Shown: piece by piece, positions 35,945-44,556 of the stretch | Numbering within the stretch: position 1 is the stretch's first letter | Layout of the letters: the number at the start of each line of letters is the position of its first letter | Notes under the pieces: model-generated | Seen by the model: only the letters and a program-made list of their open reading frames with translations | Database searches by the model: none | Told to the model about the DNA's origin: nothing | Translations under genes and position numbers: made by a program | Assembly: GCA_963675945.1 (NCBI GenBank) | Contig: OY780932.1 | Location: 3,100,001-3,164,000 of the forward strand | Origin: G963556115 sp963675945 | GTDB lineage: Bacteria > Planctomycetota > SZUA-567 | Reading direction: 5' to 3' | DNA length: 64,000 bases

Positions 35945-37105
35945 TTACTTATTGAGCAGACCACCCTGAGTCTTGGAACGCTCAAGCATTATCTCAGCAG
36001 CCTTGAGTTTATTCTGCTCAAGTTCCTGCTGACTCAGCTCCCGAAGGTTATACGGATCCTTGCCGAGTTCCCCCAGATCCTCATCAAGAAGATCTATTAC
36101 GTCGGAATAATCGCCACTCTTGGCCTTCTGCAGATAGAGTTCTGATGTCGCAAGCGGATCGACCTGAGCCGCAGTCCGCTCCGGTATTCTCAGGCGCTTC
36201 TTCCCATTCAAAGTAAAGACAAAATCAGTCTCGGCAGTTGCATCGCCATAGGTATCCTTACAGGTAATTATCAGAGTGTAATTTCCACCTTCCAACCCCT
36301 GCGGAATACGGTAGTAAATTGTTGCATGCAGATCGTCGATGGGTCCGTTATACTCCGGCGCATAACGCCCATAATTATCCTGCCGCTCTATAATATTCTG
36401 CAGTTCATCACGAAGTTCAAGCGAAAAATCCAAGCTACAGCCATACATACCCTGCTGCTGCATGCGAAACCGCGCGCCATCCACTTCAATATACAGAATC
36501 AGAGTATCTCCCGGCTTGGGAGTACCCCCAGAATACGGCGTATACAACCTATAAGCCTGAACCTGATCAACATGGATCGGTTCTGAAAGCGCAAGCGGTG
36601 TCTGCTCACTCAACAGTTTATCGACAGCACCGGCATAGATAGCAGCCTTTGCGTAATCACCAAGTTGAATATAAATAGTACACGCTAGGAGTGGCCACTC
36701 GATATCTTCGGCAGAACTAGCCTGAGTATTACGCAGAAACCCCAATGCCACAAAAGGTTCGCCGAATAACGAGAAATACCTGGCGGCAGTGAGCTGAGCT
36801 CGGCGGTTACGCGGGTCGGACTCCGCCTTGAGGGTTATCAGTTCCTTGAGCTTGCCTGCGACCTCTTTCTCTTCGTCACTCAAAGATTTTTTTTGCAATT
36901 GCGACTGCAACCGAGCTATCGCCTCATTGAGATCACGCATCTGCTGGAAATTTAAATTCTTCTGGCGCGCCAGACTCTGCAGCCCCAGCAGAGTATCCTC
37001 AAGGCTGCGCCCGCTCCCGGCATCATCTCCCCGAACTGCTCCCGCAGCTAGAAGCAGTATCACCAAAAACGCAACCCCAGTTATTCTCCGTATAGTTGAG
37101 TTCAT
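35945..37105 (-). CDS. Exported protein of unknown function with helical repeats
   Basis: The 386-residue protein has a signal peptide (charged start, core VAFLVILLLAAG, then AVRGDD) that favours the ATG at 37105, with GGAG seven bases upstream. Residues 30-175 form helical TPR-like hairpins, such as AARYFSLFGEPFVALGFL. Residues 190-300 are beta-rich (PYSGGTPKPGDTLILYIEVD), and a short helical tail ends in EIMLERSKTQGGLLNK. I do not recognise the family. It is probably periplasmic or surface located. It stands between the EI24 gene and the phosphatase gene on the same strand. Confidence 0.6.
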   Translation of the reverse strand: MNSTIRRITGVAFLVILLLAAGAVRGDDAGSGRSLEDTLLGLQSLARQKNLNFQQMRDLNEAIARLQSQLQKKSLSDEEKEVAGKLKELITLKAESDPRNRRAQLTAARYFSLFGEPFVALGFLRNTQASSAEDIEWPLLACTIYIQLGDYAKAAIYAGAVDKLLSEQTPLALSEPIHVDQVQAYRLYTPYSGGTPKPGDTLILYIEVDGARFRMQQQGMYGCSLDFSLELRDELQNIIERQDNYGRYAPEYNGPIDDLHATIYYRIPQGLEGGNYTLIITCKDTYGDATAETDFVFTLNGKKRLRIPERTAAQVDPLATSELYLQKAKSGDYSDVIDLLDEDLGELGKDPYNLRELSQQELEQNKLKAAEIMLERSKTQGGLLNK

Positions 37106-37190
37106 CTCCATTCTCCACCCGAAGTCAAACATACGCCCCGCCAATATTCGTATTACCCTCCAGCCAAACACTCAGTTCAATATTACAAAT

Positions 37191-38012
37191 CTAGACCTCA
37201 ATATCAAAATAATCCTGCAAAACTTTTTCAATTCCACCCCTGGGCAGATCAGGAACAATAAACTCCTCCGAAAAATGCTGGAGCAACTCCTGTGGCGCAC
37301 CTGCCACCGCCAATCCCACCCCGCACTCCATAAGCATCTCATAATCATTCATACCATCACCCACCGCCACCCAATCATCAAGCGCTAGTCCGACAATCTC
37401 ATTCATTCTCTCCAGCCCTGAAGCCTTGTTTGCTCCGATCGGCAAAAACTCGATATACATCCGGCTACTAGTCGTCACATGCGCCCTGCCCTCAAAGAGC
37501 CCACGTACCTCCTGATCCAGATCTGCCAGCTTCTGCGGCTCACTCCCGTCAGTAGCAATAATCAGTGCTTTGGTCGGTGCTTCCAGCAGCGAGGCATAAT
37601 CAGCAGGCAATATTTTATACGGAACTTTATTTATCCGCGCGTACATTTGCACATACGCATTATCTTCCAGCGTATACAAACAATCGCTATAATATGTATT
37701 AAGAGACAACCCTCGCTCCTTGGCAAAAGCGATCACCTCATGCGCCACCCCCAGGGGCAGACTTATCTCATATAACGGCTTATCCGAATCAGGGTGCATT
37801 ATCCTGCAACCGTTATAACTTATAAGCGGTGTAGTAAGTCCGAGTTCCTTCCAATACGGATACATCGCCCGGTGCATTCGCCCTGAGACCAGGTAGACCC
37901 CGACCCCGGCCTCCTGCGCCTTTTTAAGCGCAGTAATGACCTGTTTCTCCAGCTCTCCCTGCTGATTAAGGAGTGTTCCATCCATATCCAATGCCAACGC
38001 TTTATATCTCAT
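37191..38012 (-). CDS. HAD-superfamily phosphatase, Cof type
   Basis: The 273-residue protein has HAD motif I LALDMDGTLLNQQ at the start, motif II VYLVSGR near residue 38, the Lys in GANKASGLERM near 195 and motif IV VAVGDGMNDYEML near 215, with a C2B cap between them. Cof-type enzymes dephosphorylate sugar phosphates or cofactors such as FMN and PLP precursors. The exact substrate cannot be told. The ATG overlaps the cobB stop as ATGA, so the two are translationally coupled. Confidence 0.85.
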   Translation of the reverse strand: MRYKALALDMDGTLLNQQGELEKQVITALKKAQEAGVGVYLVSGRMHRAMYPYWKELGLTTPLISYNGCRIMHPDSDKPLYEISLPLGVAHEVIAFAKERGLSLNTYYSDCLYTLEDNAYVQMYARINKVPYKILPADYASLLEAPTKALIIATDGSEPQKLADLDQEVRGLFEGRAHVTTSSRMYIEFLPIGANKASGLERMNEIVGLALDDWVAVGDGMNDYEMLMECGVGLAVAGAPQELLQHFSEEFIVPDLPRGGIEKVLQDYFDIEV

Positions 38013-39403
38013 TTTCTCTGTCCTATCGACTCAAGTAAACCCTCTAACGCGATCTTATTTGCCGCCAGATGTGCATGCAAATAACTGACTAGAACCCCAT
38101 CTTTGGCGTATCCTTCCGCCCGTACCCCAGCGCGTCCTTCCCGCCCATAGGTAAGGGCATAGGTACACCGCCAATCATCAGAAAGCTCCCCAACAACCTC
38201 CGAATAATGATACTCATGCCCGCGCAGCGTTACACCGGGTCGGCCGAAAATATTATGCTCAACCAGTTCAGCCTCAATATACCCGAGAGTCTTGAAACGC
38301 TCAAGCATCCGAACCTTGAGCGGCAATACCCCACACATAGCATGCTCATCCCCTGAAAGGGTCTGAATCGCCGTAGAAAGATACATCAAACCTCCACACT
38401 CAGCGTAGAGTACCTTCCCGCTACACGCAAACTCTCTGATACTCTCACGCATCCCGCTATTATCTGCCAACCGCTCAGCCTCACATTCAGGATAACCGCC
38501 GCCGATATACACCGCATCAAGCCCCTCCGGTAACCGATCATCAGTCAGCGGACTGAATTCTACAAGCTCACACCCAGCCGCTTTGAGCGCCTGAAGGTTA
38601 TCCGGATAATAAAAATGGAACGCCTCATCCTTGGCGATCCCTATTCTATAATTATACTCACGGTTCAAACCCGACCACACATTCACACCGCTCAGCGAAA
38701 ACTCCCGAGCTCGTGCCAGCAACAGATCAATATCAAAAGCCTCTTCCACCCCGTCAGCAAACATGGTAATAATCTCTGTCGCTAACTGGTCAGCATCCGC
38801 GCTCACCAGTCCCAAATGCCGACTCGGAAGTTCTGGTACCGCCCCCTTTACCAGCGCCCCGATATACGGAGGGAGTGTCCCCAGACTATTCAGCGCTTCA
38901 CCGATTATCTGACCGTGGCGCACAGAACCGGCCATATTTGCGCCAACCCCAAGAAACTCCGGTGCTCCCGCAAAGGTGGTAAAACCTGAGATCAATGCCG
39001 CAAAAGAGCGTGCCATAGCCTTGCAGGAAGCGAGCAAAAAGACCGGTACTCCAAGGCTCCGCGCCACCGCCGCGGTAGACCCCAGATCATCTTCCACGGC
39101 AATACCATCGTACAACCCCATCACCCCTTCGATAAGGCAGACATCTGCGGCGCTCCCGTCCACTTCCATAGCTGCCGCCCGCACGAACATTTCCTGAATA
39201 TACTCCGAACCGGTCATCCACTGATCAAGGTTGTAACATTCACGCCCGCTTACAAGTTGCAGATAAGTCGGATCAAGAAAATCCGGACCGACCTTAAAGG
39301 TCTGCACCGCCAGCCCACGCCGTTTGAGAGCCGCCGTAAGACCCAGCGTTACCGAGGTCTTTCCCGAACCACTGGCGGCAGCCCCAATTACCATTGCTTT
39401 CAT
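38009..39403 (-). CDS. cbiA/cobB: Cobyrinate a,c-diamide synthase
   Basis: The 464-residue enzyme uses ATP and glutamine to amidate the a and c carboxylates of cobyrinate. The N-terminal P-loop AAASGSGKTSVTLGLTAALK, then VGPDFLDPTYL and IEGVMGLYDG are typical of CbiA. The C-terminal class I glutamine amidotransferase domain has LYAECGGLMYLS with the catalytic Cys near residue 330 and RGHEYHYSEV near 395. No other corrin gene is present within the window. The short gap from mutS and the ATGA overlap with the phosphatase gene suggest one operon. Confidence 0.9.
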   Translation of the reverse strand: MKAMVIGAAASGSGKTSVTLGLTAALKRRGLAVQTFKVGPDFLDPTYLQLVSGRECYNLDQWMTGSEYIQEMFVRAAAMEVDGSAADVCLIEGVMGLYDGIAVEDDLGSTAAVARSLGVPVFLLASCKAMARSFAALISGFTTFAGAPEFLGVGANMAGSVRHGQIIGEALNSLGTLPPYIGALVKGAVPELPSRHLGLVSADADQLATEIITMFADGVEEAFDIDLLLARAREFSLSGVNVWSGLNREYNYRIGIAKDEAFHFYYPDNLQALKAAGCELVEFSPLTDDRLPEGLDAVYIGGGYPECEAERLADNSGMRESIREFACSGKVLYAECGGLMYLSTAIQTLSGDEHAMCGVLPLKVRMLERFKTLGYIEAELVEHNIFGRPGVTLRGHEYHYSEVVGELSDDWRCTYALTYGREGRAGVRAEGYAKDGVLVSYLHAHLAANKIALEGLLESIGQRK

Positions 39404-39425
39404 AGCTCAACCTCAATCTTTTTTT

Positions 39426-42053
39426 TCACTTTGTATACTCCCGGGCGATATCCACCAGCTGCTGAAGTTTCTGCAGCCCCAGCAGTGGGGTCATATTATC
39501 AATATCAACCCCAGCCAGCTCCGCCACCAGCCGATCATTTGCCTTGGCCTGTGGCGCAAACAACTCGCTCTGCACCTCCCGCGCTGCCGCCCGAAGCACC
39601 TCACCCTCATGCACAATATCCCAATCCCGCTCAATCGCCTGGGTCTCAAGCCCATCAAGGATCTCCCGCGAACGCTCGATAACTCCGAGCGGAATCCCGG
39701 CCAGACGTGCCACATGTATACCATAAGACTTATCCGCCGCACCCGGCACAATCTTATGCAGAAAGATCACCTCTCCCGCCCAGTCCCGTACCGCCACATT
39801 GAAGTTCTCCGCCTGCTCCAGAATCATCCCAAGCTCCGAGAGTTCATGATAATGCGTCGCAAACAGAGTTCGCGCCTGAAGGCGGTTATGAATATACTCG
39901 GTTATGGCCCAGGCCAACGATACCCCGTCGAAGGTCGAGGTACCGCGCCCGACCTCATCCAGGACAATCAACGACCTGCTGGTCGCATTATTCAAAATAT
40001 TAGCCGTCTCTGCCATCTCCACCATAAAGGTAGATTGCCCCTTAGCCAGATCATCTGCAGCCCCCACCCGGGTAAAGACCCGATCAATAATCCCAATTCG
40101 CGCCTTTTCTGCCGGGATTCCGCCCCCCATCTGTGCCATTATCCCCAGAAGCGCCACCTGGCGTATAAAGGTACTCTTGCCCGCCATATTCGGCCCGGTT
40201 ATAATATGTACCAATGATTTCTCCTTACTAAATGAACAATCATTGGGTGTAAACTCACTGAGACTCAAGTCCAGCACCGGATGCCTGCCGCCGACAATCT
40301 CGGTCTCTATCCCCACCCCGATCTCCGGGATAATATAATGCTGTAGATCAGCCAACTGCGCCAGCGACTGCAGAGCGTCAAACTCAGCCAGCACCTGCGC
40401 CACCTGCTGCACCCGCTCCACCTCCTGCGCCACAATCTCACGCACCTGCACAAACAACTCCAGCTCCAGCGCCAGTATCTTCTCCTGCGCCCCAAGCACA
40501 AGTTCTTCATACTCTTTAAGTTCCTGAGTAATATACCTCTCGGCATTCGCGAGAGTCTGCTTACGGATATAACTCTGCGGAACTTTATGCTTATGGGTAT
40601 TAGTAACCTCGATATAATAGCCGAATACCTTATTGAACCCGACCTTGAGCGAGGAGATACCGCTCTGCTCCTGCTGTTGCTGCTGAAAATTCCTGATCCA
40701 GTCCTTACCTCCGGTAGCCACACTGCGCAGCTCTGCCAGCCGCGGATCATATTCACTCCTGATCACCCCGCCCTCGCGAAGATTTAGCGGAGGCTCGTCT
40801 ACAATAGCTTTACCGATAAGCTCGACCAGATCCGGCAACGGATCCACCAGCACCGCTAAATCCACCAGCGCCTGCGCCGTAAATCCCTCTCCCAGTTCCT
40901 GTAATTTTGGCAGACAACAGAGACTCCGATATAAATGTATCAACTCACGACCACCAGCACGCCCGGTGGTAATACGTGCCATTATCCGCTCAAGATCGCT
41001 GATCCCGGCAAGCACCTCCCGCAACTCTTCACGTAGCGAACTATCATGCAGCAGTTCGCGTACCGCCGTCTGGCGATATTCAATATAGGAGAGATCGAGT
41101 AACGGCCGTAGCAGCCAATTCTTGAGCAACCTCCTGCCCGCTCCGGTACAGGTACGGTCAATCACCTTGAACAAACTCGTACCGCTACCCTCGGATAATA
41201 AGGTATTAGTCAGCTCCAAATTACGCTGAGTCGTCCGGTCGAGCACCAGATAGTCCTCACGGTTGAGCCGCTTAAGAGCGCGGACATGGCTGAGCGCAAC
41301 CTTCTGAGTCTCAGCCAGATATACCAGTATCGCTCCGACCGCCGCAATCGCCTCCGGCTCCTCCTCAATTCCCAGTCCAGCCAGATTATCCACCCCGAAA
41401 TGCTCTTTGATACGTATCCGCCCTTCACGTTCGGAAAATTCATACCCGTCGCGCTTAGTAACCAACCCCACATTCCGCGCCGCCAAAACCCCAGCGAGCG
41501 CCTTCCCTTCCTGCATCAGCTCGACCGGCACCAGGGTCTCCGCAACCCCTATCTGCTCCAACTCGTCCCCTACATTTTCAAGTGCCACCAGCGAGACAAA
41601 GAACTCACCGGTAGAGATATCCACACAACCTATCCCGGCAGTCCCGCCACGCACCGCCACCGAGGCCAGATAATTATTATTATCCCCCTCCAGACAGGAC
41701 TCTTCAATAAGCGTACCCGGAGTCACCACCCTAGTAACCCCACGCTTGACAATCCCCTTGGCCGTAGCCGGATCCTCAAGCTGATCACAAATTGCAACCC
41801 TGATCCCAGCCTTGATCATCTCTTTGAGATAACGATCCAGTGCATGGTGCGGAATTCCCGCCATCGGCATCGCCCCCTCCTGCTTCTTACTCCTGGTAGT
41901 AAGAGTAAGCCCCAGAATTTCGGCCGAAACAACCGCGTCCTCACCAAACATCTCATAAAAATCACCCATTCTGAAGAAAAGGATAGTATCGGGATTGGCC
42001 TCTTTCATCGCCTCCCACTGCTCCATCATAGGTGTCTTCGCTGCTTTTGTCAT
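39426..42053 (-). CDS. mutS: DNA mismatch repair protein MutS
   Basis: The protein of about 875 residues recognises mismatches and small loops. Residues 1-110 hold the mismatch-binding motif LFFRMGDFYEMF (Phe-x-Glu). The C-terminal ATPase has IITGPNMAGKSTFIRQVALL near 610, VDEVGRGTST Walker B and FATHYHELSEL. ATG at 42053 with GAGG five bases upstream is preferred over an in-frame opening 30 codons earlier, which also fits the promoter at 42096-42124. No mutL is nearby. Confidence 0.95.
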   Translation of the reverse strand: MTKAAKTPMMEQWEAMKEANPDTILFFRMGDFYEMFGEDAVVSAEILGLTLTTRSKKQEGAMPMAGIPHHALDRYLKEMIKAGIRVAICDQLEDPATAKGIVKRGVTRVVTPGTLIEESCLEGDNNNYLASVAVRGGTAGIGCVDISTGEFFVSLVALENVGDELEQIGVAETLVPVELMQEGKALAGVLAARNVGLVTKRDGYEFSEREGRIRIKEHFGVDNLAGLGIEEEPEAIAAVGAILVYLAETQKVALSHVRALKRLNREDYLVLDRTTQRNLELTNTLLSEGSGTSLFKVIDRTCTGAGRRLLKNWLLRPLLDLSYIEYRQTAVRELLHDSSLREELREVLAGISDLERIMARITTGRAGGRELIHLYRSLCCLPKLQELGEGFTAQALVDLAVLVDPLPDLVELIGKAIVDEPPLNLREGGVIRSEYDPRLAELRSVATGGKDWIRNFQQQQQEQSGISSLKVGFNKVFGYYIEVTNTHKHKVPQSYIRKQTLANAERYITQELKEYEELVLGAQEKILALELELFVQVREIVAQEVERVQQVAQVLAEFDALQSLAQLADLQHYIIPEIGVGIETEIVGGRHPVLDLSLSEFTPNDCSFSKEKSLVHIITGPNMAGKSTFIRQVALLGIMAQMGGGIPAEKARIGIIDRVFTRVGAADDLAKGQSTFMVEMAETANILNNATSRSLIVLDEVGRGTSTFDGVSLAWAITEYIHNRLQARTLFATHYHELSELGMILEQAENFNVAVRDWAGEVIFLHKIVPGAADKSYGIHVARLAGIPLGVIERSREILDGLETQAIERDWDIVHEGEVLRAAAREVQSELFAPQAKANDRLVAELAGVDIDNMTPLLGLQKLQQLVDIAREYTK

Positions 42054-42095
42054 TAATACCTCATACTCTTTTTTTACGCTTAAAATTGATACTCT

Positions 42096-42124
42096 ATTGT
42101 ACAAATACCCCTCACCATTGGCAA
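42096..42124 (-). promoter_or_regulatory. Sigma-70 promoter of mutS
   Basis: On the minus strand TTGCCA (42124-42119) and TACAAT (42101-42096) are 17 bp apart, each one base from consensus, about 45 bp upstream of the chosen mutS ATG. The -35 box is overlapped by the palindrome at 42105-42131. Confidence 0.6.
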
Positions 42125-42131
42125 GGGGTAT
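42105..42131. promoter_or_regulatory. Palindrome over the mutS promoter (possible operator)
   Basis: ATACCCCT and AGGGGTAT form a perfect 8-bp inverted repeat with an 11-bp centre, covering the -35 box and most of the spacer of the mutS promoter. No T-run follows, so it is more like a protein-binding site than a terminator. Confidence 0.4.
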
Positions 42132-42713
42132 CAACAACATCATACATAATATTACTATTATTCATAATATAGTGCCGAATTAACAGAAAATTATTATCCG
42201 CGGCAAAAACAGTAAAAACAGTATTGTGCACGCCACACCAAACCCCGATAAATACTTGCCTGTCAACCCGGTTCTGAATAAAATTTCAACTTATCCCGGC
42301 ATAAGAGCATGAGACGTAATCTTTCCTGCACAGCCACTGTCAGCGACGACCAGAGATGCGGGAAAAGTGGCAAGCAATCCACCACAGAATTAATACTCTT
42401 TGCAGAAAATTCAGGAGCTCTTTAATAATAACTCCACGGCACAAACATTCATGGCGGCACACGATTGCCAAAGAACAGCTCCAAAGTAATAATTTTAATA
42501 GATTGAGGTAGGCGTACTGATCGCTTTTTGCGTAAGATGAAGATATAAGACAGGAAAACAACCGAAAACTGGGTAGAACACAGGGAGTTGCCGGAATCAG
42601 GCGGCATAACATATTATAAAGAGCAGATAAAACGTAATATATTCTTCAGGATAGACATACTGCATAACCCGCAGTCAGCACTGGGTTCAGAATAGAAGCC
42701 TCAGCCACTGCAC
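42132..42713. other. Intergenic region, no gene recognised
   Basis: About 580 bp lie between the mutS promoter and a terminator belonging to the next minus-strand gene. The longest open frame (42340-42612, minus) is Cys/Leu/Arg-rich, has no ribosome-binding site and looks spurious. The rest holds nothing I can name. Confidence 0.4.
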
Positions 42714-42756
42714 AAAAAAACCCTGCCTGTACTGTTTCAAAGTCACAGGCAGGGTT
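42714..42756 (-). terminator. Rho-independent terminator of the 42774-43271 gene
   Basis: A perfect 12-bp stem (AACCCTGCCTGT / ACAGGCAGGGTT, 42719-42756) is followed on the minus strand by seven T. It lies 18 bp after the stop of the small unknown gene. Confidence 0.9.
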
Positions 42757-42773
42757 AAATGACAGATATTCAA

Positions 42774-43271
42774 TTATTGTACAATATCAATCAAACTTGT
42801 CTCAATTTTAATGACAGATTTCGGCATAGCGAGCAGGGTTGCCAGCAGATGCTGCTGATCGTCCTGGCGCTCTTTCTCATACTCCGGTACACCAAGGGAT
42901 TTTGGTGTACGGCTCTGTATTTCAGCCAGTAAATCAAAAGTTCCGTCCGCATTGCGCGGCGTATTCCAAGAACGCCCGACAGCTCCGTCTGGATGATCTT
43001 CGAGGGCAGCCTGCGCACTAAAGACAGCCATTGTCAGGAAATCCTGAATATTCCCTTCTCTGTGCAAAGAATTAGCCATAGCCAGCATATCACTGGAGCT
43101 CATATGCGTAAAATCATGCCCCATGCAAACCTCTGCTGCTTCGCTACTAATACTGACAGCTGCTGTTTGCTGTTCTGCAGCAGCAGCTGTTCCCCGGTTA
43201 TTACTTATATTATCCTGTCTTCTATAGGCAGACATACCCAAATACTGCTGCGTTGAACCTGACACCTGCAT
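42774..43271 (-). CDS. Small protein of unknown function (165 aa)
   Basis: The protein starts MQVSGSTQQYLGMSAYRRQ, with GGAGGT eight bases before the ATG. It has a disordered Asn/Ala/Gln-rich region to about residue 40, then MSSSDMLAMANSLHREGN, a Met-rich helical stretch near 58, and EDHPDGAVGRSWNTPRNADG near 92. There is no signal peptide or membrane helix. The soluble, Ser/Ala-rich start is of a kind seen in substrates of flagellar-type export, but I do not recognise the family. It follows the gene at 43360 by about 90 bp and ends in a strong terminator, so the two may form an operon. Confidence 0.6.
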   Translation of the reverse strand: MQVSGSTQQYLGMSAYRRQDNISNNRGTAAAAEQQTAAVSISSEAAEVCMGHDFTHMSSSDMLAMANSLHREGNIQDFLTMAVFSAQAALEDHPDGAVGRSWNTPRNADGTFDLLAEIQSRTPKSLGVPEYEKERQDDQQHLLATLLAMPKSVIKIETSLIDIVQ

Positions 43272-43359
43272 AATTTCAACCTCCATAAAAATATTATCTA
43301 TTAACAATACAGTATCACATCGCTATCTTCCCGGAATATGAAGACAACACAGATATCCC

Positions 43360-44034
43360 TCACCCCATGATATCCATTATAATACTGGACTTGACCGAAT
43401 CAGACATAACAATATCCACCGTGTTATTCATCGTCACTGGTTCGAAATACTCACCGCCGGCAGTCTCAATACGCTCCTGCTGCTCCTCAAGCTTCTCCTG
43501 ACGCTCTTCCTTGATCTTTTCCTTGTATTCCTCCCAGTATTTATATCTGCTGCTTTCCTCGGATCCAACATTATGCTCGACATAAGACCAGCTGGAGATA
43601 TTTCCCTCATCATCCACCAACAACCCATATGAAACCTTCTTACCTGGCTCACTAGTCATCAGACTATCCATTGATTTCAGGGTATCGGCCACATTCTGTG
43701 TCACTTTATCCCTAAATTCCGGCTCATTATTCATCCGCTGCATAGCAACCGGTGAAATACCCACGCTGCGGCTGACTCCTGAATTAACCATACCCATGGC
43801 AAAGGACTTATTCCCCTGCGATCCAACCGCCGTAACAGCAACCTTTACCCCCCAAGTATCTTCTAATTCATTGATCAGGGTACGCCTTGCGGAACCAACC
43901 TGTCCTGCCGCCCTGACCACATTTTGTGTCTGCTTCTGTGCCCTCTCCGCTTTAGTTTCACGAATCTCTTCCGATAATCGTGCAATCACCGATGACGCAT
44001 TATTACCGCTATCATTACTCACACCAATAGGCAT
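43360..44034 (-). CDS. Protein of unknown function (224 aa), possibly DUF6033-like
   Basis: The ATG at 44034 with GGGAGGGT upstream is preferred over longer openings that would add a spurious hydrophobic start. The protein has a low-complexity N terminus (MPIGVSNDSGNNASSV), a Lys/Glu/Arg helix, then VGISPVAMQRMNNEPEFRDKV near residue 92, YGLLVDDEGNISSW near 137, and a highly charged coiled coil (EEYKEKIKEERQEKLEEQQE) before a C-terminal block. The ISP.AMQRM block and VDDEGN faintly recall DUF6033 proteins of motile Firmicutes. That identification is weak. It is probably paired with the gene at 42774. Confidence 0.5.
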   Translation of the reverse strand: MPIGVSNDSGNNASSVIARLSEEIRETKAERAQKQTQNVVRAAGQVGSARRTLINELEDTWGVKVAVTAVGSQGNKSFAMGMVNSGVSRSVGISPVAMQRMNNEPEFRDKVTQNVADTLKSMDSLMTSEPGKKVSYGLLVDDEGNISSWSYVEHNVGSEESSRYKYWEEYKEKIKEERQEKLEEQQERIETAGGEYFEPVTMNNTVDIVMSDSVKSSIIMDIMG

Positions 44035-44556
44035 AATATAATACCCTCCCAAAAATAGAACACTATATATTACCTGACAACATAACCAGCTGCACCCCAA
44101 ACCACAGAAAATCATGTAGCATAATTATCGGCCACAAAACGCTTAAATTTAATCAAATACTATATTTTATCCTCAATATTCAGAAGTTTGATTATTTATA
44201 ATATATAAACACGCCTTCCCCAAGCAGTTCTACAACAGCATAATATCCTCGGGCGCTAACCCAACCCGGCACGACATACCAGTATTGCAGTAATATTCCG
44301 GCAATTATTTTGAACAGGTCGCAGACACCAGCCGTGTTTGATGAGAAGTAATGAAACAGCAGAGAATGTAGAGAATGTAATGTAATGTGTTATAGCCTTC
44401 ATTTCTGCGCTGTAGCAGAAACAAAGACTATTATTAAAGTTCCACGCCAGGCAGTACCAGCGGCAATATGCTGTAGCATGATCCGAAATCAAGAAAAATT
44501 GCTGCCAACAGCGTCAAGTCCCCAACCGTCCAAACTCAGGCGTCCATTTGCCCGAA
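44035..44556. other. Intergenic region with a hairpin, no gene recognised
   Basis: About 520 bp hold no convincing frame. A perfect 7-bp hairpin (TTTCTGC, GCTGTA loop, GCAGAAA) lies at 44402-44421 but has no T-run on either side. The promoter for the gene at 43360 must lie in the AT-rich part near 44100-44200. Confidence 0.4.

Noticed and set aside
42340..42612. 90-codon minus-strand frame in the mutS upstream gap
   Set aside because: Cys/Leu/Arg-rich composition, no ribosome-binding site and no recognisable family.
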